This document shows positions 8,066 through 17,246 of a DNA stretch of 64,000 nucleotides, in pieces. The position numbers and the translations under genes were made by a program. Every line of letters begins with the position of its first letter. The stretch's first letter is position 1. The DNA comes from Opitutia bacterium ISCC 52 (GTDB lineage Bacteria; Verrucomicrobiota; Verrucomicrobiia; Opitutales; UBA2995), in contig CP076040.1 of the NCBI GenBank assembly GCA_014529675.2, forward strand, positions 1,302,001 through 1,366,000, read 5' to 3'. The notes beneath the pieces were generated by a model. The model worked only from the letters and a program-made list of their open reading frames with translations. It did no database searches and was not told the origin of the DNA.

Positions 8066-10816
8066 TTAGTTCGCTACAACGTTTAGGATTCGTCCGGGAA
8101 CGTAGATGACTTTTCTAACCGTTTTCCCTTCAATACTGTTTTGCACACGTTCCTGACTCAACCCGAGGGCTTCGACATCCTCTTTGGATATGTCGGCTGA
8201 CACCATGATTTCACCCCGGTGCTTGCCGTTTACTTGAAGGACGATTTTTACCTCGTCGGAAACAAGTTTGGATTCATCGAATACGGGCCAAGAGGCATCA
8301 CTGATTGAACCACTCCCTCCCAGACGATTCCAAAGTTCCTCGGAAATGTGAGGAGCAAGCGGGTTAAGCAGTTGAAGGAAGTTCTTAACGGTTTGCTTAG
8401 AGTAGGAAGATTCTTTAACGAGTTGATTAAGGAGAATCATCAATTGAGAAACCACGGTGTTGAAACTGAGGCGATCAATGTCGTCTGTTACCTTCTTGAT
8501 CGATTCGTGGAGTAACTTATCCAGCGCCTTATTCGTCTCTGGGCCGTCGGTAAGTTTTGCATTTAGAGAGCCGTCCTCGTTGACGACTTCTTTCCAGAGG
8601 CGTCTCAGGAATCGTGATACGCCTTCGATGCCCTGGGTATTCCATGGCTTCATATCTTCAATCGGACCCAGGAACATTAAGAACAAGCGGGTGGCATCTG
8701 CGCCGTAGCTCTTGATTAATTTATCGGGATTAACCACATTGCCCCGGCTTTTGCTCATTTTATGAGAACGGGCATCCACTTTGATTGAGTGATCTAACTT
8801 CAGCACCCAGCTGTCACCTGCCTTCTCAACTTCTGATTCCTCCAGGGCCTTCGGTGTTAGGTCTTCTCGGTCCTTGGCGGCGTCTGAAGAAACGGCGTTT
8901 CCTTCATTGTCCTGGAACAAAGTGAACTCCATCTCACCGAGTATCATTCCCTGGTGAATCAAGGATGGAAATGGTTCGGGGTTCGGAGTCACACCTTCAT
9001 CAAATAACACCTGGTGCCAGAATCGTGCGTAAAGCAGGTGTAGGTTCACGTGCTCGGCTCCGCCGATGTAAAAATCTGGAACACCCCAGTACTCTGCCAG
9101 TTTTGGATCGATGACCGCGTCGGTGTTTTTGGGGTCGCAATAACGAAGGTAATACCAACATGACCCAGCCCATTGTGGCATCGTATTGGTCTCTCGGGTA
9201 CCCGTTACCCACTGATCGCCAGCTGGCTTTTCGTTGGAGCGGGGCAGGGTTTCGCTGGTTTCAATATTCAACCAAATTTCTAGCCATTCAGGCACACCGG
9301 CGAGTGGGCTTTCTCCTGTGCCAATGGGTTCGTAAGATTCCACGTCGGGAAGCTCAAGTGGCAGTTGGTTTGCTGGAACAGGCAGGGCGTAACTCACTTC
9401 ACCGTCCACCTCAAAAGTGACAGGCTCTTCAGGTAGAAATTCGCTAAATGGGTTGTTCTCAGCTGCGGTCGCTTTTTCGTAGTCTTCTTTGGATACCCAG
9501 CTTACTGGAAAAGGTTCTCCCCAGTAGCGCTGTCGTGAGAAAAGCCAATCACGCAGCTTGTATTGAACACTCGCCGAACCCAGTGACTTCCCTTCGAGGT
9601 CTGCGATGATCTTTGCTTTTCCTTCGTCGGAAGATTGGCCGGTGTATTCCCCGGAGTTGACCATCGTTCCTTTGCCGCAGAACGGAAGAATAGTTTCCTC
9701 GCCTTTCGCTTTTGCCGCATCGTCCTCAATCACCTGGAGGATTGGAATATCCATCGCTTCCGCGAATTCGAAATCTCGTTCATCGTGGCCAGGAACAGCC
9801 ATGATGGCGCCGGTGCCATAGCTCATCAAAACATAGTCTGCCACCCATATGGGGACCTTGGCTCCATTAACCGGGTTGATGGCATAGCTTCCTGTAAATT
9901 CTCCCGTTTTGTCTTTGGCCAGGTCTGTCCGTTCGAGGTCACTCTTTTTAGCTGAGTTTACTCTGTATTGCTCAACTGCGGATTTCCGGTCTTCGGAAGT
10001 CAGTTGATCGACGAGTGGGTGTTCTGGAGATAACACCATATAAGTGGCTCCGTGCAGCGTATCCGGACGAGTGGTATAAATGCGTAGTTTGTCATCGTGA
10101 CCATCGATCGCGAATTCGACTTCGGCTCCTGTGGAACGTCCTATCCAGTTCTTTTGCAGACGGATCGAAGAATCCGGCCATTGCAGGTTCTTGTGGCCTT
10201 CCAGAAGTTTCTCCGCATAAGCCGTAATTTTCAAAACCCATTGGCGGAGTTTGCGACGCTCGACCGGAAAGTTTCCGCGTTCTGATTTGCCATCCACAAC
10301 CTCTTCATTGGCCAAAACGGTTCCTAGTTCCGGGCACCACCACACAGGTTGTTCAGATACATAGGCCAATCCACGTTTGAACAGCTGGAGGAAGATCCAC
10401 TGGGTCCACTTCATGTAGCCCGGATCCGTCGTGTTGATCTCGCGGCCCCAATCGATTGCAAATCCCAGCTTTTGTAATTGTGGGCGAAAAATCTCCACGC
10501 GCTGCTCGGTTACGATCCGTGGGTGAGTGCCGGTTTTGATAGCAAATTGTTCAGTCGGCAGTCCGAAGGCATCCCATCCCATCGGCTGCAGCGTGTTAAA
10601 GCCATTTGATTTCTTATAGCGGGCCAGAATATCAGGTGCCGCGTAATTGATCGCATGACCGATGTGAAGACCGTCCCCGGATGGGTACGGATACATCGAC
10701 AAAATGTAGTATTTCGGCTTTTCCGAAAAGTCTTCGGCCGTGAAGGTCTTGTCTTTGGCCCAAAACTTTTGCCAGCGCGCTTCTATTTTACTTGGATTGT
10801 AATCAAAGGAATTCAT
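8066..10816 (-). CDS. leuS: Leucine--tRNA ligase
   Basis: Class I aminoacyl-tRNA synthetase that charges tRNA-Leu. The HIGH motif (PYPSGDGLHIGH, residues 45-55) and the KMSKS motif (residues 686-690) are both intact, with the CP1 editing domain between them and the anticodon-binding and C-terminal domains after. At about 916 residues it is somewhat longer than the common 820-870. The ATG at 10814-10816 is preferred over the TTG one codon upstream. It is divergent from the htrA-like gene, with 95 bases between their starts, and is followed closely by the M24 peptidase gene. Confidence 0.97.
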   Translation of the reverse strand: MNSFDYNPSKIEARWQKFWAKDKTFTAEDFSEKPKYYILSMYPYPSGDGLHIGHAINYAAPDILARYKKSNGFNTLQPMGWDAFGLPTEQFAIKTGTHPRIVTEQRVEIFRPQLQKLGFAIDWGREINTTDPGYMKWTQWIFLQLFKRGLAYVSEQPVWWCPELGTVLANEEVVDGKSERGNFPVERRKLRQWVLKITAYAEKLLEGHKNLQWPDSSIRLQKNWIGRSTGAEVEFAIDGHDDKLRIYTTRPDTLHGATYMVLSPEHPLVDQLTSEDRKSAVEQYRVNSAKKSDLERTDLAKDKTGEFTGSYAINPVNGAKVPIWVADYVLMSYGTGAIMAVPGHDERDFEFAEAMDIPILQVIEDDAAKAKGEETILPFCGKGTMVNSGEYTGQSSDEGKAKIIADLEGKSLGSASVQYKLRDWLFSRQRYWGEPFPVSWVSKEDYEKATAAENNPFSEFLPEEPVTFEVDGEVSYALPVPANQLPLELPDVESYEPIGTGESPLAGVPEWLEIWLNIETSETLPRSNEKPAGDQWVTGTRETNTMPQWAGSCWYYLRYCDPKNTDAVIDPKLAEYWGVPDFYIGGAEHVNLHLLYARFWHQVLFDEGVTPNPEPFPSLIHQGMILGEMEFTLFQDNEGNAVSSDAAKDREDLTPKALEESEVEKAGDSWVLKLDHSIKVDARSHKMSKSRGNVVNPDKLIKSYGADATRLFLMFLGPIEDMKPWNTQGIEGVSRFLRRLWKEVVNEDGSLNAKLTDGPETNKALDKLLHESIKKVTDDIDRLSFNTVVSQLMILLNQLVKESSYSKQTVKNFLQLLNPLAPHISEELWNRLGGSGSISDASWPVFDESKLVSDEVKIVLQVNGKHRGEIMVSADISKEDVEALGLSQERVQNSIEGKTVRKVIYVPGRILNVVAN

Positions 10817-10911
10817 CAAAAAGTCAGATAATATGGACCAATTGGGCGGTCCTCGTGGAAAGAAAAGGATCTAGCTTGATAGTTTCCGATTCCCAGTCAA
10901 TAACCCAGACT

Positions 10912-12279
10912 ATGATTCCCAAACGGATCTATTATCTACCCGTTATACTATTTATTGCCCTGTTTTTCACGGCTTGTGAAACCACCCAATCTGTAAGCAG
11001 TACGGATGAATCCGCTGAGGTGGGTTTCAAGCGTTTGCTGGAGGCGGTCGTTCGCATCGATGTTCGAGAAGTGACCTATCGTGGAGGATCCAAGCAGAAT
11101 GTGAGCGGCGTGGGCTCAGGTGTGATTATCTCTGAGGAAGGCCACATCCTCACCAACGCTCATGTAGTGTCGACCTTCGCCGAGGAGATTCGGATCACGT
11201 TGTCTAATCTGGAGCGTGTGAGTGCCGAGCTGATTGGCTGGGACCACTGGACGGATCTGGCTCTGCTCAAGCTGGACTTGGATGAACTCGAGGAGCGAGG
11301 ACTGAGTTTTACCATCGCTGAGTTTGGTGACTCCGATGAAGTTTATCCCGGGCTAACAGTATTTGCAGTAGGAACTCCCAACGGATTAACCAGGACCGTG
11401 AGTCGTGGTATCATTTCCAATACTAACCGATTCTTCGAAGGTGCGGATGGGGTTCGCGGATATGAGACCGGCTACTTCAATACCTGGCTTCAAACCGATG
11501 CGGCCATCAATCCAGGAAACAGTGGGGGGCCACTCGTTCGTGAGGATGGTAAAATCATCGGAATTAATACACGGGCCTATTTGGGCTCTAACAACCTGGG
11601 TTTTGCTGTTCCTGGCAAGACCGCTCAGTTTGTTCTCTCTGGCTTGTTGGAGAGTGAGGAGATCGTACGTAGTTACTCTGGGATTACACTCGGCCCGATG
11701 CAGGACCTGGAAAACTTCTACAATCTGCAAGCCAACCAAGGAGTGCTTATTGAGAGCGTAGATCCTGGATCGCCGGCAGCCAATCAAGGCATTCAGCCAG
11801 GTGATATTCTTTTATCATTGGATGAAGATCTGGTGGACGGACGTTTTCCTGAGCAACTTCCTCCCATTCAAAATACGATTGCAAACTACTCTGTTGGATC
11901 CGAGATCGTTTTGGACCTAAATCGACAGGGACAAAGCATTACTAAGAAGGTAACCACCGAAAAGCTCGAAAGCCGAGTGGGGGAAGAGTGGGCATTCGAT
12001 AAATGGGGCCTCAGCCTGCGTGAAGTAAGCCGTGCGTATGCCCGGGAAAATAAACTGGAGTCCGATGATGGTTTCCTCGTTCTCGGATCCAAAACCGCAT
12101 TCCCCGCTGCCAAGGCTGGCATCCGTTCAGGAGACATCATTTCCAAAATCAACCGCGCTCCGGTGGGGACCATGGATGAGCTTAAGCAACGCCATGAGGA
12201 ATTTACGGACGATTCGGAACCCTTATTTGTTGAAGTGACTCGAAATTATCGAACCTCCCTCTTTATCTTAAAACCATGA
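10912..12279 (+). CDS. HtrA/DegP-family serine protease, lipoprotein, two PDZ domains
   Basis: The ATG at 10912 starts a lipoprotein signal with the lipobox LFFTAC, placing lipidated Cys22 in the periplasm; an earlier in-frame ATG at 10792 would overlap leuS and bury this signal. The trypsin-like domain (about 35-255) has an intact triad: His84 (TNAHVV), Asp115 (HWTDLALL) and Ser204 (NPGNSGGP). Two PDZ domains follow (about 260-360 and 375-455, seen at PGSPAANQGIQPGDI and AKAGIRSGDIISKI). It should be an envelope quality-control protease. Its stop overlaps the start of the next gene by four bases (ATGA), so the two are translationally coupled. Confidence 0.9.
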   Translation: MIPKRIYYLPVILFIALFFTACETTQSVSSTDESAEVGFKRLLEAVVRIDVREVTYRGGSKQNVSGVGSGVIISEEGHILTNAHVVSTFAEEIRITLSNLERVSAELIGWDHWTDLALLKLDLDELEERGLSFTIAEFGDSDEVYPGLTVFAVGTPNGLTRTVSRGIISNTNRFFEGADGVRGYETGYFNTWLQTDAAINPGNSGGPLVREDGKIIGINTRAYLGSNNLGFAVPGKTAQFVLSGLLESEEIVRSYSGITLGPMQDLENFYNLQANQGVLIESVDPGSPAANQGIQPGDILLSLDEDLVDGRFPEQLPPIQNTIANYSVGSEIVLDLNRQGQSITKKVTTEKLESRVGEEWAFDKWGLSLREVSRAYARENKLESDDGFLVLGSKTAFPAAKAGIRSGDIISKINRAPVGTMDELKQRHEEFTDDSEPLFVEVTRNYRTSLFILKP

Positions 12280-13664
12280 AACGATTATTGTTAACCTTGG
12301 CTGTTTCTCTGTTGGGAGTTTCGGGCCTAAATGCCGATCCCTATCCGGCAAATCTTCATGAGCTGGTATTAGAGCGTTCCAAATCTGTCGTGGCTCTTGA
12401 ATTTGTAGTAGAGCGCGAAATTGATCGCCAGCAGGGGTTCGCCTATGGGCTCGTTGTCGATGAGAAGGGCACCATAGTGGTCCTTGAAAGTCTGATTCCC
12501 ACTTGGGTTCCTGTGGATAAGATGAAAAGCTTTATCGGTTATACGCTACCTCATAATGACAAAGAGTATGATTTAAAGTATCTTGGAACAGACTACCCAT
12601 CCGGGTGGCATATTCTTTCATTTGAAAATGGATTGCCTGAGGAATTTACTCCCATCTCTGCTTTCGATCGAGGCATTGCTAGTATGGGGGATCCGGTATT
12701 CGGTATTGGAGCCGTCGGAAAGGATATGGGTTTTGATCCTTTTGTTCTGACTGCTCGCGTGGCTCTTACGAAGAAGATGCCTGATCGCCAAGTTATCATG
12801 CGTGATGACATCGCCAATCCCGGTTGCCCCATTTTCAATGTGGAAGGGGCCTTTGTAGCTTGGGCAACGGATCCGCAATCCTATCGTCGCACGATGAATG
12901 TAGGGCGCGAAACCCTCACCGTAACTTTGAGCAATCCTGAAGAAACATCGGTTGCGCTCAGTAGTGATGACTTCTTTGCCTACTTGGAAGATATTGATCC
13001 CGCTAATGTGGAAGGGCCACGACCCTGGATCGGAGTTTCTGGTATGCAGCCGATTGATCCTGATGTGGCAGAATTCCTGGGGATCAAAAACCAATCAGGC
13101 ATTGTTTTGAGTGAGATACTCGACGATAGCCCATCGAGTCGTGCTGGTTTGGAGAACAATGACATTCTGATCACCGTCGACGGGGAGATCCTTCCTCGAT
13201 TTCGTCCTGACTATTCGGTAACTCCTTACTTCCAAAAACTCATTCGCCAAAAAGCACCTGGAGAGACCATGACTGCCGAGGTGATTCGAGGAGAAGAAAG
13301 GAAGTCATTCGATGTGGTTGTTGGTGATGGTCCAAAAGTGGTCCGAGAGGCTGATTATCGTTACTTCCAGAAACTCGGGTTTACGGTTCGTGAGTTTCTC
13401 CTAACGGATGGTATCCGCCGAAGACTGCCCAAGTCAGACATGAATGGGGCGATTGTGAATTTTGTGACTCGAAGCTCCGCTGTTGAAACAGCTGGTCTGC
13501 GAATGGGAGATTGGATTAAACAAGTCGAAGGGGAAGAGGTTTCCTCTTTTGATGATGTGCTTGGTCTACTTGATCTTGTTGAGCAAGACGAAGAAAAATC
13601 TGAGTTCGTATTGCTCGTCGAGCGGAATAATGAAACCTCTTTTATCCGGGCACAATTGAAGTAA
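12276..13664 (+). CDS. Catalytically dead HtrA paralogue with PDZ domains
   Basis: A 462-residue exported protein with a cleavable signal (1-20, ending GLNA). Its layout mirrors the upstream HtrA: a protease-like domain and two PDZ domains (about 245-350, with DDSPSSRAGLENNDILITVDG, and about 365-455). The protease-like domain has lost the triad: the His segment reads VVLESLI, the Asp segment SGWHILSF, and the Ser segment NPGCPIFN instead of NPGNSGGP. It is therefore probably a scaffold, substrate adaptor or regulator for the active partner with which it is coupled by a 4-base overlap. The riboflavin synthase ATG follows its stop with no gap. Confidence 0.85.
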   Translation: MKRLLLTLAVSLLGVSGLNADPYPANLHELVLERSKSVVALEFVVEREIDRQQGFAYGLVVDEKGTIVVLESLIPTWVPVDKMKSFIGYTLPHNDKEYDLKYLGTDYPSGWHILSFENGLPEEFTPISAFDRGIASMGDPVFGIGAVGKDMGFDPFVLTARVALTKKMPDRQVIMRDDIANPGCPIFNVEGAFVAWATDPQSYRRTMNVGRETLTVTLSNPEETSVALSSDDFFAYLEDIDPANVEGPRPWIGVSGMQPIDPDVAEFLGIKNQSGIVLSEILDDSPSSRAGLENNDILITVDGEILPRFRPDYSVTPYFQKLIRQKAPGETMTAEVIRGEERKSFDVVVGDGPKVVREADYRYFQKLGFTVREFLLTDGIRRRLPKSDMNGAIVNFVTRSSAVETAGLRMGDWIKQVEGEEVSSFDDVLGLLDLVEQDEEKSEFVLLVERNNETSFIRAQLK

Positions 13665-14273
13665 ATGTTTACGGGCATCGTTGAAGAAACTGGTACCATC
13701 CTGAGTTTTGATCAGGAGGAGGAGGCCTATGTACTCAAGATAAAGGCCGAAAAGGTCCTCGAAGGCATAGCTTATGGGGATAGCATAGCAGTGAATGGTT
13801 GCTGTTTGTCAGTCACTCAATTCAACGCTGAAACCGGTGAGATTCAGTTCGATGTCCTTGAAGAGACGAAACGTCTGACCTCTCTGGCCAACCTTGCTCA
13901 GGGTAACCTAGTGAATTTGGAACGAAGTCTGTCCTTTAATGGCAAAGTGGGCGGTCACTTTGTCACGGGCCACATTGATGCGACCGGTGATGTCGAAGTC
14001 ATTGAAAAGCGTGGAAATGATTTTTACCTCCGTGTATCCATACCTGAGGAACAATCCAAATATGTCGTTTGGAAAGGTTCTATCTCGCTGGATGGTATTT
14101 CACTGACCGTTGCTGAAGCGAATCCCACGAGCCTTGCTGTGTGGTTGATTCCGACTACGATGGATATTACTAACCTAAAAGAAAAGAAGGTGGGTGATCC
14201 CATGAATCTTGAATTTGATGTTTTGGGTAAGTATGTTGAGTCACTAACGATGGGAAAAAGGAATGCGGTCTAA
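13665..14273 (+). CDS. ribE: Riboflavin synthase, alpha chain
   Basis: Converts two molecules of 6,7-dimethyl-8-ribityllumazine to riboflavin and a pyrimidinedione. The 202-residue protein has the two lumazine-binding repeats, each opened by the signature MFTGIVEETG (residue 1) and the matching GGHFVTGHIDATG (about 97). Key segments SIAVNGCCLSVT and KGSISLDGISLTV are in place. The ATG follows the stop of the preceding gene directly and its end overlaps the next gene by 11 bases, so it belongs to the same forward run. Other riboflavin genes are not in the window. Confidence 0.95.
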   Translation: MFTGIVEETGTILSFDQEEEAYVLKIKAEKVLEGIAYGDSIAVNGCCLSVTQFNAETGEIQFDVLEETKRLTSLANLAQGNLVNLERSLSFNGKVGGHFVTGHIDATGDVEVIEKRGNDFYLRVSIPEEQSKYVVWKGSISLDGISLTVAEANPTSLAVWLIPTTMDITNLKEKKVGDPMNLEFDVLGKYVESLTMGKRNAV

Positions 14274-15222
14274 GATCGAGTCAGTCGTAAACGAACTAAA
14301 GCGCCTTAAACAAGAAGGTGTTGAAGGTATATATGTGAGCGACTCAACGATGGCAGGGTTAAGGGCATCCGTGGGGACTGGAAGTGCTTCTGCAGCACCA
14401 AGCAACCCGACCGCTGAATCATCTGCGACACAGGCGGTACCCAAAAAACGGGCACAGATGGGAGAGTCATTAGAATCTTTGGTCAAGAAAGGACCGATGG
14501 AGACGGCTGCTAAAAAAGCGACGGCTAAAGCTGCCCTCAATCAACATGGCAATCCCGTTGCTGCCATACCTGACACGCCGCCTGAAGTGAATTTTCACGA
14601 AGGAGATAAGCAAGCCCAATGGGAAGCTTTAAAGGAGCAAGTGTTGAATGACCCTGTTTGTCAGGAGCATTTGAATCCCGGTGCGCAAGTTGTTTTTGGA
14701 GTTGGTAGTGTCGACGCAGACATCTTTTTTTGCGGAGAAGCACCCGGAGGTGATGAAGAAAAGCAGGGAGAACCGTTTGTCGGAAAGGCCGGGGCATTAC
14801 TTACTAAAATCATTACTGCGATGGGACTCAGTCGTGAGCAGGTCTACATTGGGAACATCATGAACTGGCGACCTGAGATGCCAACCCCGGTGGGGAATCG
14901 TCCTCCTACGCCTGAAGAAATGGCTTACTGTTTGCCATACCTGCGTGCGCAGATCGAGGTGGTAAAGCCAAAGATCATTGTGGCGCTCGGAATGACGGCG
15001 GTGAATGGGTTATTAGGTCCTGACCCAGCACGTCGTATGGGAGCCATTCGGGGACAGTTTTTCGAATTCCAAGATTTACCGCTACTGGTCACCTACCATC
15101 CGTCCTACTTGTTGCGCTACGCTACGATGAAGACCAAGCGTTTGGTTTGGGAAGACATGCTCTTGGCAATGGAAAATATAGGTCTGCCGATTTCTGAAAA
15201 ACAGCGGGGCTTTTTCCAATAG
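14263..15222 (+). CDS. Uracil-DNA glycosylase, family-4-like, without the usual Fe-S cysteines
   Basis: Base-excision repair enzyme that removes uracil from DNA. The catalytic domain (about 130-305) shows motif 1 [17 protein letters not shown] (158 on), [28 protein letters not shown] and the closing HPSYLLR. Family 4 enzymes normally hold a 4Fe-4S cluster with a CxxC pair before motif 1 and a cysteine in the kCRPP segment. Here there is one Cys133, and the kCRPP cysteine is Trp (NWRP), so the cluster is probably absent. Residues 30-110 are an Ala/Thr/Pro-rich linker. The start overlaps ribE by 11 bases; a downstream ATG in the linker is possible but less likely. Confidence 0.85.
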   Translation: MRSKIESVVNELKRLKQEGVEGIYVSDSTMAGLRASVGTGSASAAPSNPTAESSATQAVPKKRAQMGESLESLVKKGPMETAAKKATAKAALNQHGNPVAAIPDTPPEVNFHEGDKQAQWEALKEQVLNDPVCQEHLNPGAQVVFGVGSVDADIFFCGEAPGGDEEKQGEPFVGKAGALLTKIITAMGLSREQVYIGNIMNWRPEMPTPVGNRPPTPEEMAYCLPYLRAQIEVVKPKIIVALGMTAVNGLLGPDPARRMGAIRGQFFEFQDLPLLVTYHPSYLLRYATMKTKRLVWEDMLLAMENIGLPISEKQRGFFQ

Positions 15223-15237
15223 TCTTCTACCCAGGTC

Positions 15238-15957
15238 ATGGCTGATTCTACTGAGAGTGTTTTCTTTCATCCGAGGTATGCCGATTTGAGTGAAGAGCTG
15301 AAGGATATCATGTTTGATCCGGAGGCACTTCAAAAAGCCGGGTTGATATTCCGAGAGTTGAAAGGACGCGGAACCACCTATTTTTACCATCTAGAACAAC
15401 AGTCGGTGGTTTTACGTCACTATTGGCGTGGAGGTTTTATGCAAAATGTGTCTAAAGATGCATACGTTTGGACTGGTTTGTCGAAGACACGGTCGTACAG
15501 AGAGTGGAAGCTGTTAGAACGGATGGCGGAGCTTGGACTGCCGACCCCTCGCCCCGTTGCTTTGCAGATTAAGCGGACCGGGCTTTGCTATCGCTCGGAT
15601 ATTGTGACCGAAGAAATTAAAGAAGCTGAGTCGTTTTCCGAAATCCTAAAGCAGAGGCCCGCTACGAGCGACGAGTGGCAACTTGTGGGCGAGACCATCA
15701 AGCAGTTCCATGAGAGCCAGGTATTTCATGCGGACCTAAACGCAAATAATATCCTACTGACTAACTCTTCCTGCTACTGGATTGATTTTGATCGCGGACG
15801 GATTCAAGGAGGAGACAGATGGAAAACCGCGGTGATCGCTCGGTTGAAGCGCTCCCTCGAAAAGCTAAAAGGCAAACATGAAGCGTTCTGTTTTACCGAG
15901 AATGATTGGGAGAAATTACTTAGAGCGTATGGGAATCCATCTATTCCCACTGACTAG
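15238..15957 (+). CDS. kdkA: 3-deoxy-D-manno-octulosonic acid (Kdo) kinase
   Basis: Phosphorylates the Kdo of lipid A-Kdo in the inner core of lipopolysaccharide. The 239-residue protein has the small kinase fold of the WaaP/KdkA family: a nucleotide lobe with RHYWRGGFM, RSYREWKLLERM, the catalytic loop FHADLNANNIL (about 164-174) and the metal-binding segment WIDFDRGRI (about 180). There is no membrane segment, as expected for a cytoplasmic-face enzyme. It follows the glycosylase gene after 15 bases and ends the forward run, facing the P-loop gene on the other strand. Its presence implies a lipopolysaccharide outer membrane. Confidence 0.88.
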   Translation: MADSTESVFFHPRYADLSEELKDIMFDPEALQKAGLIFRELKGRGTTYFYHLEQQSVVLRHYWRGGFMQNVSKDAYVWTGLSKTRSYREWKLLERMAELGLPTPRPVALQIKRTGLCYRSDIVTEEIKEAESFSEILKQRPATSDEWQLVGETIKQFHESQVFHADLNANNILLTNSSCYWIDFDRGRIQGGDRWKTAVIARLKRSLEKLKGKHEAFCFTENDWEKLLRAYGNPSIPTD

Positions 15958-15961
15958 TAAG

Positions 15962-16483
15962 TCAGCTAAGTTTCTGGTCCAATAGAAACTTCTTCAGCGC
16001 TCTTTTGCTTTTTAGGTGATAGATCTGGGTAGAACCTGAGTATTTGCTTACGAGTTTTCTGAGTTTTGGGAGAGCGTCCCCATTAACCTGATAAACCGTT
16101 TTTAATACGCTGATTGTTTGGCCTCGAAGAGGACAATTTTTTTGGATCTTAACTAACTCTGGACGAATCCAAGCCAGTATTTGTCTTTTGAAAGCCCACC
16201 ACAGATGGATGTGGAGGGGGAGATCCACTAATACAATTGTATCACTGCGTTTAAAGCGTTCCTCAATGGTTTCCATGGCCCCCCAGCCATCGATGATCCA
16301 TTGATCTTCATCTATTATATCGGTAATGGTATCCACCGCTTCCTCTCGAGGAACCCTTGTCCAGTTTTCTCGCCATTGAATGTGATCGATTGAATGGTAA
16401 GGGAGATTGTGGATACGTTGTAGCGTCTCGCAAAGCGCTGTTTTTCCGCCTCCGGCGTTACCAATAACTGCAGCTTTTCTCAT
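15962..16483 (-). CDS. P-loop nucleotide kinase-like protein (FlaR/adenylate kinase-like)
   Basis: A 173-residue P-loop NTPase. The Walker A motif is GNAGGGKTAL (residues 8-17), followed by the family segments YHSIDHIQWRENW and DEDQWIIDGWGA, then a Walker B-like strand DTIVLVDLP. This order fits the small adenylate-kinase-like proteins annotated as topology modulation protein FlaR, whose true substrate is unknown. The end of the protein is basic (KSKRALKKFL). It is convergent with kdkA (four bases between stops). The Walker motifs are certain, the specific role is not. Confidence 0.75.
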   Translation of the reverse strand: MRKAAVIGNAGGGKTALCETLQRIHNLPYHSIDHIQWRENWTRVPREEAVDTITDIIDEDQWIIDGWGAMETIEERFKRSDTIVLVDLPLHIHLWWAFKRQILAWIRPELVKIQKNCPLRGQTISVLKTVYQVNGDALPKLRKLVSKYSGSTQIYHLKSKRALKKFLLDQKLS

Positions 16484-16912
16484 ATTACCTGATTAACCTT
16501 TTCCTTAGAGTCTAAAGCATTCTCGCCTTCAGTCTGAATGAAAAATCAAATACACACCGGGTTTGGCTGATATCCGATGCTGGTTTGCCGAGTTGATTGC
16601 GAAAAGGCCAAGCCTCTAATTCCGTTTTTGAGCCAACGTTTAGAATAGCGAAGTTACAAGGTTTAATGATTGGCCTGGGTGTAGTTTAATGGATTCCATT
16701 AGGAGGAAAGTAGGCGCGCGATTTTCTTTTCTCCTAGCCATTTCCCCATCCCAAAGTCTGGTGTGTTCCCTTGTCTTTCAGTTGTTTAGAGGAGAATTGA
16801 GGAAGTTAATGATTAAGCTATTGCCAACCTGTATGGCTGTTTTTCTGCATTTTTGTATGCTTAGAACCAATACTTCGAATGTTGGAACAAAACAACGCGG
16901 TTCGAATAATGG
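16484..16912. other. Intergenic region; no gene supported
   Basis: These 429 bases lie upstream of the P-loop gene and downstream of a small membrane-protein gene. An 83-codon plus-strand frame (16689-16940) overlaps the end of that gene, starts before an AGGAGG rather than after it, and does not look like a folded protein, so I do not call it. No terminator or repeat was seen. Confidence 0.45.
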
Positions 16913-17242
16913 TTACTCAACGAACAGTGCCAGAGAGTAAATAAAAGCGATCCACAATATGTTGAGAATAGAAAAAGTGATCATCACTTTTCTCTTATGA
17001 TCTCGATCTAGAGTATAAAAAAATCCTAGAAGGTAATACACAGCCATCAGGTAGATAATCAGTGATACGATATCCATCAGAATCCCCTGGAAAAAGAACT
17101 TAGGCAGAATCGACAGAATACCGCTTATCAGTATTATCCCAATCGGCCTCATAATGTCGCTCCTGACATCGATCCCTGCAATCAAGGTCAATAGTAGCGC
17201 GAGGATGACTCCGCTAATTCCTATCCAAAATATGAGAGTCAT
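16913..17242 (-). CDS. Small integral membrane protein of unknown function
   Basis: The 109-residue product is almost wholly hydrophobic with about four membrane segments, broken by short charged turns (DVRSDIMRP, LDRDHKRKV). I choose the ATG at 17240-17242 (MTLIFWIG), which follows the stop of the solA-like gene by four bases; a start at 17278 would overlap that gene by 32 bases. The tight spacing suggests co-transcription with solA. I do not recognise a family. It ends about 430 bases before the next minus-strand gene. Confidence 0.6.
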   Translation of the reverse strand: MTLIFWIGISGVILALLLTLIAGIDVRSDIMRPIGIILISGILSILPKFFFQGILMDIVSLIIYLMAVYYLLGFFYTLDRDHKRKVMITFSILNILWIAFIYSLALFVE

Positions 17243-17246
17243 TGAT

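Noticed and set aside
16689-16940. 83-codon plus-strand frame
   Set aside because: It overlaps the end of a better supported membrane-protein gene, its composition is not protein-like, and its AGGAGG lies after the ATG.
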